Source of the DNA: Ulva prolifera
Taxonomy: Eukaryota; Chlorophyta; Ulvophyceae; Ulvales; Ulvaceae
Assembly (NCBI GenBank): GCA_023078555.1
Contig: CM041200.1
Location: 1,806,001 to 1,870,000 of the forward strand
Length of the DNA: 64,000 nucleotides
Reading direction: 5' to 3'
Positions 14,190 through 25,300 of this stretch are shown here, piece by piece; position 1 is the first letter of the stretch, and each line of letters opens with the position of its first letter. Below the pieces are notes generated by a model, which did not search any database, was not told the DNA's origin, and saw nothing but the letters and a program-made list of their open reading frames with translations. Both the position numbers and the translations under genes were made by a program.

Positions 14190-14960
14190 TCCGGCCTCGC
14201 CTCCGCGTCGGGGCTTCGGCGTCGGCTTCGCATCTGTGCATCTGCGTCCAGAGACACCGCGACGCAGGTCGCTTCGCGTTCGCGTCGTTCCTCTGCAGCG
14301 CTGTAGGGCGTCGAAGTTGCGCTGCACCTCTGGCCACGCGGCTTTCAGCGGCGCTCCGCCACGGATGCGGCCGCTTCTGATTCGGCCGAGGCATCACGTA
14401 TTCTAATTAAATTAAAAGCATCGTATTAAGTGCATCAGAAACGATTCGCATCGAGCTTCGAGCATGACGCATCGAGCGGCAGAGCGCTGCACCTCTGGCC
14501 ACGCTGGCTGCAGCGCTCCGCCACGGACGCGACCGCATCGGATCCAGCCGAGGCATCACAGCACTTATGTGTAGCATTTGCATTGTTCTCAGCGTGTCAG
14601 GCATCGCTTGCGTCGGCTTCAAGCATCGGTTTTCTCAAGCGTCGAGGACCGACAGGCCCCCCGTCGGGCCCCCCTTCGGGCCACGTCTACTGGTTGTCGA
14701 CCTTTTCAGCGGCGCTCCGCCACGGACGCGGCCGCTTCGAGCCCTGCCGAAGCATCACATATTCTGAACATAACTTATGCATCATATTTACAGCAACAGA
14801 AATCGATCGCATTGAGCGTCGAGCACCGTGCATCGAGCCGCAGAGCGCCGCGGCTGCGATGCACCTCTGGCCACGCTGGCTGCAGCGCTCCGCTTCAGCA
14901 TCGAGCTTCATGCTTCAGCTTCGAGTATCAAAGCGTAAGAGCCCTCCGAAGGGGGGCTCG
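14190..14960. repeat. Imperfect tandem repeat, unit about 170-190 bp, about four copies
   Basis: The block CACCTCTGGCCACGC...CAGCG(GC)GCTCCGCCACGGA...GCATCACatatt recurs with starts near 14321, 14488, 14700 (5' part lost) and 14858. It alternates with AT-rich spacers ending in GCATCGAGC...GCAGAGCG. The copies differ by substitutions and indels, so the array is old. No protein is conserved across frames. It could be a small local satellite. Confidence 0.75.
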
Positions 14961-15221
14961 TCGCTTGTATATATATAGCTACAATAGGTATCATCTTCTG
15001 TCTGTTCGGATGACAGTGTAACAGAATGATCGACTTGTTCCATTAATTACATCCAGGTCCCAAGTAGACGGCTGCAGAGATCACGATGTTCAACATGAAT
15101 GCTGCATCAGTTTGCACCTGCAATTTGGGTTTTCTGCCAGGTGCACATCCTTGGTCCATGCAAAAAACCAGCACGTCTGACGAAGGACAGCATCCATGTA
15201 CAGCTTAACACTTGTGCAAGC

Positions 15222-16070
15222 TCAGCCCTCAGCTTTACGGCAGACATAAACAAAATGACAATCAAAAGAATCGATGGCACTTGTTTCTGCTTCTCCAACG
15301 AACGGTCCAGCCCACAGTGCCTGCGAGCTGTTGCTCCCTGTGTCACGCAAATCTCCTACTTGTACTTTTTCAATTGTGAAGACTTGTACAGACCACATGT
15401 AGTCAGAATCTTGTAAATGGCAGAGCCGTGTACGAGGGCTCCCATACGTGACACAGACGAACATACCCCCCGGGCGCAGCACCCTGCTCACCTCTGACAG
15501 AGCATCTTTGATCCCGTGAACACCGCCCCCACATAGAATAGAGTCCACAGTCCCTTTGTCTATTACATTTGAAAAGCTTGCATTGGGGAACGCTGGACCG
15601 AGGTTTCTGATGTCTGCGACTGCATACTTCAGTGAACTGCTCTTGCATGTTGGTACTAGCTGCTTCAGCTTCTCGACGCAAGTGGACGAGTAGTCAATGG
15701 AGGTGATATTGATGTAACCCTCTCGGCTCATATCATCCTACATGAAAGAAGCCAGGGTGACAGGTACACATGAAGTTGTGGTCGGAGCAATCCGGGTCAG
15801 GGCAGCTCAAAAGCAGCCCTGTACAAAAGCCTGCATGCCCAGCGAATGGCAAGGCTTCACGGAATGTGCTACCAATTATGGCTCCAGGAAGCTAGAGGCC
15901 CATGCCTGCAAAGTGGACAATCCTACGCCAACATGGAGGATAGGCTCCTTCGTGGGCAGTTGCAGTTCTTGAAATAGGCCCTTCAATGCCCTGAAGCTAT
16001 TATACCAATCAAACCGTGCTGGCTGACTGCGATATCGTGCATCCCAGTAGTGTTGATCTTCATAATGTGC
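15222..16070 (-). CDS. EEF1AKMT4/METTL13-type SAM-dependent methyltransferase
   Basis: A class I methyltransferase of the group that methylates lysines of elongation factor eEF1A (EEF1AKMT4 and the METTL13 N-terminal domain). Exon 16070-15906 holds the N-terminal signature HYWDARYRSQPARFDWYNSF and the start of the SAM-binding motif, ILHVGVGLSTLQ. Exon 15737-15222 continues DDMSREGYINITSIDYSS (acidic residue of motif II), the post-I/IV region VIDKGTVDSILCG, and VLRPGGMFVCVTYG, ending at a stop. Joining them restores the family pattern exactly, but requires a GC donor (CAG|GCATGG) with a normal TAG acceptor. Motif I reads GVG rather than GCG. The 16071 edge looks like a splice acceptor (TGATGTAG), so a first exon with the start codon lies further right and was not located. 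The substrate is inferred from family only. Confidence 0.8.
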
Positions 16071-18424
16071 CTACATCACAAAGCTTTCTTTATATCAGAG
16101 CCACCTACACGTGGACATCAGTGCGCAATGTCTCGGGCGCACCACGGTAGGGGGCCTGGGTATGGTGGCAAGACCAGGGACCTTCATCACCCCAAATCCC
16201 CTGGCTATCGCGTCAGGCGGTGAGTCGGGAATCCTTTTGTGAAAACATCTCCATGGCTTCACAGTTGTAAACCAATCAAGCTTATCGGGTACACACTTGC
16301 GCCCGGGTCAACCGTAGTGCTGGGTATGTTCGAAAAACGTCTAGAACTTCAGCAGATTATCGCGAGATATATGCGCGCCGACGATGCACATCGAGTAAAT
16401 CAATGCACTTATGAATACACAGTTAGGAACGTAGAGCTGAAACACTGGACAAAGCGCCCACGGTGATAATGGTACGGGAGCAGTGCGTACGTTTACTGGA
16501 AATGCATGCGAAAGGGTGTGAATTCAAACACGCTCTCTGCCAGCATGGCCATGCATAGGCACAGGCCAACAAATCTCCCCCGCCCCCGCCCCACCCCCGC
16601 CCACAATCGGGATTCGCCTTACCCACAAGGGTGCTCGGGAGGCGGATAAAATACACAGATATTCGCTGTTAAGGAAGGCACACCCAGTTGCAAATTTCGC
16701 CTTAAGGCGTCCTGCTCACAGCGCCAAGAATGGGCCGCATATCCCAGACTCCACCCAAACTGCAGCACAGGCGCGAAAGCGCGTGTTTCAAATAGGGCAT
16801 CAGTGGAACCACCACGCTGATAGGCGGCCAGATCCCAACTGGCAAATTATTGCGCTGAGGTCATCAGGTGAACTTGCATTCTGTGCAGAGCTCCGAATGC
16901 TGGCACATTCACATCGCTCCCCTGTCCTGGCACACATGCTGTGCCAGCGACAGCAAAATGCATAAGGCTTGGGCTGCTTGTGCTTTATATATCGTGACTC
17001 GCTGTGCGGAGTCCCTTCATATGTCTGACATTCCTCCAAGTCGTTCCATACATTGGCCTGGCCGCAGGCCGCCCTTATACCCACTGCCTCCTGGATGGTG
17101 GCGGTCCGGCGGCCCATTTTTGTGCCTCAGCAAACACATGCCGTTTCCTCTCAAGCAATGGAGAGCTGGCGCTACATCGGTGCCCGGGCCGCTCTGGAGA
17201 GCACTGGGCCGCAGATGTGTGTATGGCATGGCTGCTCCTCAATCCCCCGCATCCCTCAACCCCCATGCAGGATGCAAAATTCTGAATTGCAGGGCCTGAG
17301 CGCTGTGGATAAAGTTTGCATGCTCTTTGCAACGCACTTGCAGTGGCAAGCCGTAGGTGTGAAAGATTTATAGGTTCGGGCGTTCGTTTATCCTTATTAA
17401 AGAATTGCGCATCATTTGAGGACGGCGTAGTGTGCCTGTACTATTGGATACGTGTAGTTTTCGTCCCATGGTTTCATGGACCCTTGCCGTCAGGGCTTGC
17501 CACGTGCATGGCATCGACACATGCCGCTGACGTGCCTTTCTGTACAACTAGGACAAATCTACTGGCATAAGAGCTGGGCCTGCTGCGGCGGTGATGAGCT
17601 ATCTTTGCTGTTTTATTTACGTTAGATGGCAGCATCAGTCAGTATCAACTCAGTACAGGCTGGCCTGGCGCCGCTGATGCGCACTGTGCTAGATTATCAA
17701 GTCATTTACAACTCATGATAACATCAACTTTACGCCTATGATCCAGTGTATATTTACATGTGAAGTTTGTGCTGCTTATTCTGACACATAAAATTCATGT
17801 GGTCACCATGGCCGTGCCAAAACAAAGCGCCGGGCCACAGGCCAGATGTCTCGTGGCCACCCTACGACTCATCTGAGCTCTGAACTCCAACAGTTGTACA
17901 CTCATATGTGACAAGCTGTCTGTCTACCATTGACATCATTGTCAGATCGACGTTCTAGCATGTGCGTCATTACTCAGGGGCCAGCTCTTGGGTGTGCGAT
18001 CACAGCCACTGGTACAGAAATACATCTTCACCTGCTGTGATTGCCTTGCATATGTGTGCATGATGTGGTGGGTGCTTGCATTGTGGAGCTCCACCGTGGA
18101 GAAATGCATGGCTTACAATTGTGACACAGACGGTGTTCTTGCATGGTAGGTCTGTGACTCATGATGCAGTCTGTTCAGCTGTTGTCTGGATGTTGCATTT
18201 TGAATCTTGGAATGCCATACATTGCGACACCTTCATCTATGCCTTCGTCGCTGTAACATGTAATTTGCTGTGGAACGCTACAAAATGGGGCACCGATCAA
18301 CGATCCAGGCGTCACATCTGGGTTTGCCCATCGACAATTAGCATCAGATGTTCACAATGACAAGTAAGCCTGGGCTAATCAGTTCGGCTCTGTTCCGCCC
18401 TCGTGGACTTCTCAAGTGTCTGCT
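16071..18424. other. Intergenic region, no gene recognised
   Basis: This should contain the unlocated first exon of the methyltransferase gene on its left side and the 3' end of the CDGSH-lactate dehydrogenase gene on its right. Short open frames on both strands show no domain. A polypyrimidine/polypurine tract (CCCCCGCCCCCGCCCC) lies at 16578-16602. Confidence 0.45.
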
Positions 18425-21400
18425 TCACTTGCTTCCCTGTTGAATGTTGAATGGGGGAAGGTGATCACGGGTAGTGGGCCAAGACCAGTGGGCCACTTGG
18501 TCTGTGCCCTGCACCATCTCTGGAACAATCTCCTGTAAATTCGCAGCTCCACACATCTGCATGGTGGTGAAGAGCTCGTCCTGCAGAATTTCCAGCGTCT
18601 TTTCTACGCCTTCCTGGCCGTAGCCCGCCATACCAAAGAGTGCAGCACGACCGATGCCGACAGCTGTTGCTCCAATGGCCTGCACAGGGATCAGACACTG
18701 AAATGGTGCGTGGATGCAATGGGCTTTTAGCTTGGTTTTATGTACATCCACGCATGCACAAAGAGCGCTTCTTAACGACGTACAGAGATACAGCCGTGAA
18801 GCCAAAAACTTGCCCACGTTTACATGGAGAGGCTTTGTGGAAACCGATAGTCAGGCACTCAGGTGACATGGAGCCGCACCAATGCCTTGAACACATCCGA
18901 GCCACGCTTGATTCCACCATCAATGTAAACCTGGACAGCACGATGCTGGCAACGCCATCAACACCTGATGCTATGCGGCTTCAGCAGACGGACTGAGACA
19001 ACCTGTTTGGGCATTCACCCAAACTGAACATGGCTGCAAAGCCACCGCAAGCATCACACAGGAGAGACATAGATAGCGAAGCGTATTTCACACACCTCAA
19101 ATTTATTTGGGTCATAGTTTGCTTTACGCAGGGTTGCCATGATCTCAATCAGGGCTTCCAAGGCAGGGCGGGCCGAGTCCATGTTCCTGCCACCGTGATT
19201 ACTGACAACAATGCCATTTAGGCCCTTGTTATATGCCAACAATGCATCTGCACCAGATTGAACACCTTTGAGCACAAGTGGCATTTTGGTCAGCGACCGG
19301 AACCAAGGGACGTCATCCCAGGTAAGGTCATCTGCCCAGCGACGCTTGGTGGCCTTGGATCTGGGGGCACTGCCACCCGGTGTCAACCTCAGATCTGTCT
19401 CACGCTTGCCAATGCCAGCAGAGTCGACCTACATGCAACACAGCTGTCAGGAACACACCAGCGACAAGCGGCGTACTGACTCGAGCGCTAAGACTACACA
19501 GAATGCTGAAAGGATCTAATAAACGCACCGTGAGGAAGAGTCCAGAGAAGCCAAGCTCATTAGCTTTCTCCACTGTTGCTTTGGAAGCATCGCGGTCTTT
19601 CTCAACATACAGCTGCAGGAACTGAATTTGATCCGCCGCTTTTGCAGCTGACATCTGCACACAAGACCGAAATGAATGTGCGTTCAGACCATGTAACACC
19701 TGGTCTGCACCAGTCTCATTCTTTGCGCAAGACGCCAAACCTGCTCAAGGGTTTTGGTGGCCATGTGTGGACACATCTGAATTGTCTTCTTGGCATACGC
19801 AGCACGGCACAGTGCCTCCTCTGCATCCGCATGGGCCAGGCCTCCTTTAGCAGCTGCGCTGATGTACACTGGGAAGGACATTTTGTGACCAAGCATGGAA
19901 GTGTCCATAGAAATATCAGCAACATTGCGCATTACACGAGGTACCAGCCGCAGCCGACGGTAGATCTCCTGGTTGCCGCACCTGCACCAGCTACCCACCT
20001 TCGCAAGTACGACGGCAAGACAGCACAGATGCAAGGGAGAACAAAGCACCACAGCAACTCGCAGACCATACACCAGCAGGTTGTTAAACTTGTCATGCGC
20101 TGTTTCACGTGCATAGCAACACAGTGACCTTTCTGACGTACTTGGTAAATTCATCCATGCTACCGGTGCTGTAGTATCCCCAGGATGTGTCCTTCATGCT
20201 TGCATGAGCAACTTGCTCCATGTCATAAAGGTTGAGGATGCTGTCGATTGGGGGCGGCTCAAACTGCACGCCATCTGATGCTCCCTGTGCTTCCTCTTCG
20301 CTGATCTTGCCAAGAACATGCTCTGGCTTCAGGTTGTCCATGATGACATTCTCCTGATGCACACCGTCAAAACCCTCGTCTGCAATCTGTACACACACAA
20401 AGGTCACAGCCCAGGCACTGGCCTGCTCTGAAGACAGCTATGATGGCCATCACGGGCATTCCTCACTGATCATAACATGACAGCTGAAAGATTTGGGCGT
20501 CACAAGTCATACCTTACCAGCATATTGCTTCAATACTGCCTTCCCTCCTGGATGTCTTGGAATGAACTCAGAAATGTCCAGCACCTTACGATGCACCACA
20601 GTCCATGCATCACCATCTTGATTGTGCTTGGCAATCTCGCTCATGGGGATGACCTGCACCGCATGGCTGTGCTCGTACATCATGAAGTCTTATGCTGAGC
20701 CGTAAATTCAAATACATGCGCCTCTGACCTAATGACATCCCCTGACACACCTTCAGGTCCTTCAGGTCGTCCTCCTTGTCACCTTGCGGTGCCACCTTTG
20801 CACCACCACCTAGGCGTTTGAGGACGATTGGGCCAGCATTGTCGCAGTGATCCTCATTGTGTTTATTGTGAGCGCCGTTGCACAGAGGGAACTTGCTGGA
20901 CGCGAAGCAGCGGCACAAAGCAACGACCCCCTTCTCGTCCACAGCACCCTGTATCATATGTGCGTAGCTCAGTACGGGGCCAAGAAGGCCATCAGCCGAT
21001 GTGAACCATCAGTGCCATCACAAAGAGTACCCATCACCTCAAGATCTTCTACATCAAGCATGTGCACACACTTGGAGGGGTTATCTGGCGGTACATTGCT
21101 CTTCACACCATAGTGGTTGGCTCTGGGTCCTTTGACTTCCTTCTGCTTCTCTTCCTCAGAGACCTGCACGCATCAGATAGTTTTCAAGTGTTGCCGTTAA
21201 GACGCGTGAGCTGAGCTTCACGGCTTACCGACGTGTGGACATGTCACTACGGCGCACGGGTACCTCAGTCTGGAACTCCAAGCCGCGCTTGTCATCAGGC
21301 AGCCCTCCGGTAACAACAACGGGGGCAATATTGTCTCCTGTCTCCTCGTTGTGGGCGATGTGTGATCCATCACAGTACGGAAACTGTCTACTTTTGTAAC

Positions 21401-21530
21401 AGCGACATAGGGACACCTTTTGCCCTGCTTTCACCTTCGAAACAATGTCATCGAAGTCGACAACATCCACTCGTCGAGATGGATTGTCCGGGGGAACAGT
21501 GCTCTCGATCCCGTAGTTGTTGGCACGCAT
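18425..21530 (-). CDS. Tandem CDGSH - cytochrome b5 - FMN L-lactate dehydrogenase fusion
   Basis: Ten exons join in frame on the minus strand: 21530-21264, 21163-21038, 20948-20751, 20653-20518, 20379-20129, 19968-19741, 19654-19529, 19428-19096, 18930-18880 and 18679-18425, about 656 residues. Order: CDGSH domain 1 ([16 protein letters not shown]), CDGSH domain 2 ([16 protein letters not shown]), cytochrome b5 (heme His in RHPGG and in FDGVHQ), then an FMN alpha-hydroxyacid dehydrogenase. Catalytic residues of the flavocytochrome b2 family are all visible: Tyr in WGYYSTG, Tyr in QLYVEKDRD, Asp in [13 protein letters not shown], Lys in LVLKGVQ, His and Arg in SNHGGR. The b5-FMN part should oxidise L-lactate or a related 2-hydroxyacid and pass electrons FMN to heme. 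The CDGSH domains bind 2Fe-2S clusters through three Cys and one His. Each CDGSH is preceded by a repeated RANxYGxxSxVPPDNPS segment, so they arose by duplication. The first ATG chosen (21530) may not be the true start: an upstream exon, perhaps with a targeting peptide starting at 21879, is possible. Confidence 0.85.
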
Positions 21531-22278
21531 ATTGGAACTGTATGTCCACCGAGTCGTCTCAGCCAGGATCGCGACAACACGATCACGGCGGTTCGAATGA
21601 CAGGTATGCGAGTGCACGGTTGAAGGTATATCTTAAATGTCACTGTACACTTGTTGATCTGCAGGCTTCACCTTCGTTTCGTCACGATGACGAGACGCAT
21701 GGCGTGACGGGAGTCCCGTCACGGGACTCATTCCGCAAATCGCGAGTGCGCAAGGAAGGCGCACGTACCCGTACCTGGGTCTGGTGACAACGTGCAGAAA
21801 GGGGCGAATTGTATATCTGTGTTCTTTCAAATACTGTGTCGGGTGCTGATGTGCCAAATGATAACAGAAGGCGAAGCATGCACGTAATGGTGACGGGCCA
21901 TCAAGTTGTGCTCAACCAAAGCAGATGATCACGACGTGCGAAATCACTGGACTCACTGATCGTGCTTTGAATCAAGCAACGCTGTGTCCCCTCCCTCCTG
22001 TGCGCGTTGACGCTCCCAAAAGGCCCACCTGGGCCCGGTACTGCTGATCTCCCACAGATTGTCAGAAGTCGAATTCAGCACGTGCGAACCTGAGGAAACA
22101 GTCAGATCAAACGATCAGGTTCAGTATACAATATCAGACACTGCCTGGCAGAACTTGCTGCAAATGCTGCTCTGCGTATGACATGTATCATAACACGATG
22201 TTGCAAGATATGCAGAACGGTATACACATCCGCTACCCAACAAAGCTCATGCACCACGATGCACGTGTGAGGAGCCCA
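21531..22278. other. 5' region of the lactate dehydrogenase fusion gene and 3' flank of WDR33 gene
   Basis: On the minus strand, 21879-21776 encodes a Met-Leu-Arg-Leu-Leu-Leu start with basic and Ser-rich residues, followed by a CAG|GTACGG donor-like site. It could be a targeting-peptide exon of the downstream fusion gene, but a clean in-frame splice to 21530 was not proven. The remainder looks like promoter and untranslated sequence. 22040-22278 would be the 3' UTR of the WDR33-like gene. Confidence 0.4.
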
Positions 22279-24600
22279 TTACTTGCCCCAATGGCTTTGC
22301 CCTCTGCCTTGCGAGGTAGGTCCCCACCCCCCTCGTCCCCGCCCTCGTCCAGCGCCACCCCCCCACTCATGCATGCCACTGCCATGCCCCCCAGATCCTT
22401 GAGGCATTGGCTGCATGGGTCGATGCATACCATGCGGCGGCACACCTGGACCCCCCCCTTGCGCGTTAATCGGCCACACATGCTGTGAATGCACAAAACC
22501 TGAAGACGGAACAGGTGGGTTGCGAGGCGGCCACGGCGGTCGCTCAGGTCTCTGCATCGGCCCATGGCCAGGTGGGCCTGCAGGTGGACGGGGAGTAAAT
22601 TGTGGAGCTCGTGGTGGCGCAGCAGGAGCTCGCGGCATTGGATGAGGGCCCCGTGGCAGCCCTCCAGCCCCCAGCAACGGCCCGTTTGCACTAGGTGGTG
22701 GCCCAGCGGGCGGGATAGGCCGCTTAACTCCCAGATTAAGGCCAGGAATTGCAGCCTTAGACGCGGCTTCTCCATTTGGTGTGATGGTGGGGGGTGTTGC
22801 GTCAACCTCTTGATTCTGACCAATTGTGCCTGTTGCCAGGCTGCCAAGGAGCATATCACCTGGCCGTTCCCGTGTCCAGAGCTTCAGGGCAGCGTCCGAG
22901 CCGATCGAGCAGAGCAAGTGACCCAGCGGGTGCCAGCGCACGCCAGTGACCATCCCGTTGTGTGCATCCTTGGTCTCGTGTGCAGGCTCCTCGTGATCGA
23001 CAAACCAGAACATAATGTTCTGATCAGAGCTGCCTGCAGTTGGCGGGTGCGAAGTCACACAAGCAGCATTATATTGACGAATGCTTCACAAGGCAGAAAA
23101 TCGGGCACTGGGCGGAAACACAAGCAACACTGCTTCGAAGCATGGAAGTGCCGGCCACAGGCATCCAGGCAGACAGCAGGGCACACCTGTAACAAATAAT
23201 TGCTCAATGCATGGATGCCATGCAATGCTGTTGATGTCTTTGGTATGGCCATTAAACCTGTGCATCTCTCTGTTCATTCGCAAGTCAAAAAGCTTGCAGG
23301 ATGCATCCCTGCTCCCAGAAATCAGCCAATTGCCATTCCAATGGAAACGTACAACATTCACCCGATCTTGATGCCCATGATATGTTGTGACCTGTTTACC
23401 AGAACGAGCATCCCACAATTTCACCTACATGACACGTGCACTTGAATGTGATTGGAAAATGCGGGCCAGACACGCACAGCAGGGCACACTGACATATTAA
23501 TATGTATGTTCCTTGATCTGGTGTCTGCAGCCCAGAATGTAATTTGCATCTGTGTCCCAAAGACGTGTATGCCGTATAAGAGGAGGGACCATACCAAGGT
23601 GTCGCGGCTGCACGATGCCACCAGTGACGTCGTGGGATGCCAGTGCACGGAGGTGCAGTCACCGGCATGTGCTTCAATTCTTGTTTGGAGCTTACATGTG
23701 TGCAAGTCCCACACACACACTGTGCTATCCTCAGAAGCCGATGCAAACTTGGTGTCGCCTGGAGCCCATGCCAGGTCAAGAATACCCCCGTCCGGATGTA
23801 TGTTTCTCCCTTCAAGGCCCAGCCGATGAGGCTGAAACGTAGATAGCCAGTATCTGCATGTTGTGATGATTTGAAGCCAGGCAGAGCATTCAAGCAGACG
23901 ATGCATGCTCGTGGCAGCGGCAGCTCGTCAGTCACTGATGCGCACTGCCGGTGTGAGGCACACATAGCTCGATATCGAAGCAGGCAGACATTTAAAGAAG
24001 TCATAAGCAGGAGACGCATACTTCACCGTCCCATTTGCGTCACCTGTGATACAGTACTGCTCATTATGAGACCACTCAAGAGCTGACAGGCGGGCCATAT
24101 GATGTGCAGTCCACTGCTTGATGTACTTGAATCCGTTGGTGAGATCCCAAAGGGCCATATCTCCGTTTTTGTTGCCCGTCACGATTCGGGATGTTTGTGG
24201 ATGAAAGGCGCAGGTTGTAAGCGAGGACTTGTAGTGATTGGAGCAGGTATGTGCCAGCTTTGCAGCAACAGCTGAAGCTGGCTGGTGCAAGTACTCCGAT
24301 GGGAGCAGCATGCTAAGCTGACCAGCCGCAGTTGGAGGCAAAGGTGGTGTGTGCAGAGGGGTCTGCTGGTACGGCTTGGAGATCAGCGTCCGTGCTGCAG
24401 GGCATGTCACAGACAGGCATCTTGCAGGCACACTCACTTGATTTGTACGTTCTCCCTCTCGACTTTGATCTGTTGCTGGCAATTCTGCACAAGGATGATG
24501 GGAACCTACCGCATGCCGTGCTCCTTCCATGCAGCAGCAACAGCTAGGTCTGGCGACAGCTGGGTAGTTTTGACGTTGATACTGTCATCACAGTAGAGAT
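22279..24600 (-). CDS. FY/WDR33 (Pfs2)-like polyadenylation factor, WD40 protein
   Basis: A WD40 scaffold of the cleavage and polyadenylation specificity factor, which helps recognise the AAUAAA signal in pre-mRNA. The minus strand gives, in order: an N-terminal segment (24595-24510 and neighbours), the conserved MLLPSEYLHQPASAVAAK stretch, the first repeats (GNKNGDMALWDLTNGF, SALEWSHNEQYCITGDANGT), repeats with HPDGGILDLAWAPGDTKFAS and SVHWHPTTSLVAS, then KLWDARSGKQVTTYHGHQD, GNWLISGSRDASCKLFDLR and HTKDINSIAWHP, and a last repeat HPLGHLLCSIGSDAALKLWTRERPGD. A long Pro/Gly-rich tail ending in GRGRGRGGW follows, as in plant FY. At least five introns interrupt it. The exact first exon is uncertain. 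Confidence 0.88.
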
Positions 24601-25300
24601 GCCAGCAACTTATTCCCATGGCTCAGGTTTCTAGCAGCAATACATACCTTGTATCTGCTGAAGCATCCGATTGGGCGGTGGGTTGCTGGGTGGCCCTGCC
24701 GGGCGCAAAGCGAGAGCCATTGACTCAGGTGTTTAGGCGATCGTTCTGAACCACGATGAGCAGACTGCTCAGAAGGCTGAAATAATATAAATTCTGAGAG
24801 AATACGAAAGCAGGGCGGCCGCGACGGTACCGCGCTAATGTTTTGGCTGAGATCACCCAAGCCAAGCTTCGGCGTCACCAGAGCCCTGGCATACACCAGC
24901 CTGAGGCATTATCACAAAAACATGGGCTGATCGCTAGGCCGTCACGTTTTGAACAAGGCTGCTGCGTGGCGTCAGGACGAGCCGTCACGATTTGCACCGG
25001 ACCACAATCACTGGCCAGGCAGTGGAAACATCGTGAACACGCACAGGGGGTGGTGTACCTTGGTTGATGCTGTTGATACCGAGTTTGGGTGATCACCCTG
25101 GCGTTAGAGGTGCGGTTAGCTTGATCAGGTTTTGAACGGGACGTCTGCAATCTCGATGTGCTTGGGCTGTGCCGCACGCAGTGGCTTCAGTACGCCATTA
25201 AGAAAGACAAAAATGAAAATTGCGCTGTAGTTGCGTCACTTGCTGCATACCTCATGGCATATACATCGGCACGAGCTTGACCTCTGGGCTCGCTTCAAGA
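24601..25300. promoter_or_regulatory. Divergent intergenic region between WDR33-like and DHX37-like genes
   Basis: About 0.7 kb separates the 5' ends of the two divergent RNA-processing genes, so both promoters should lie here. No TATA box or other element could be assigned with confidence. Confidence 0.4.
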
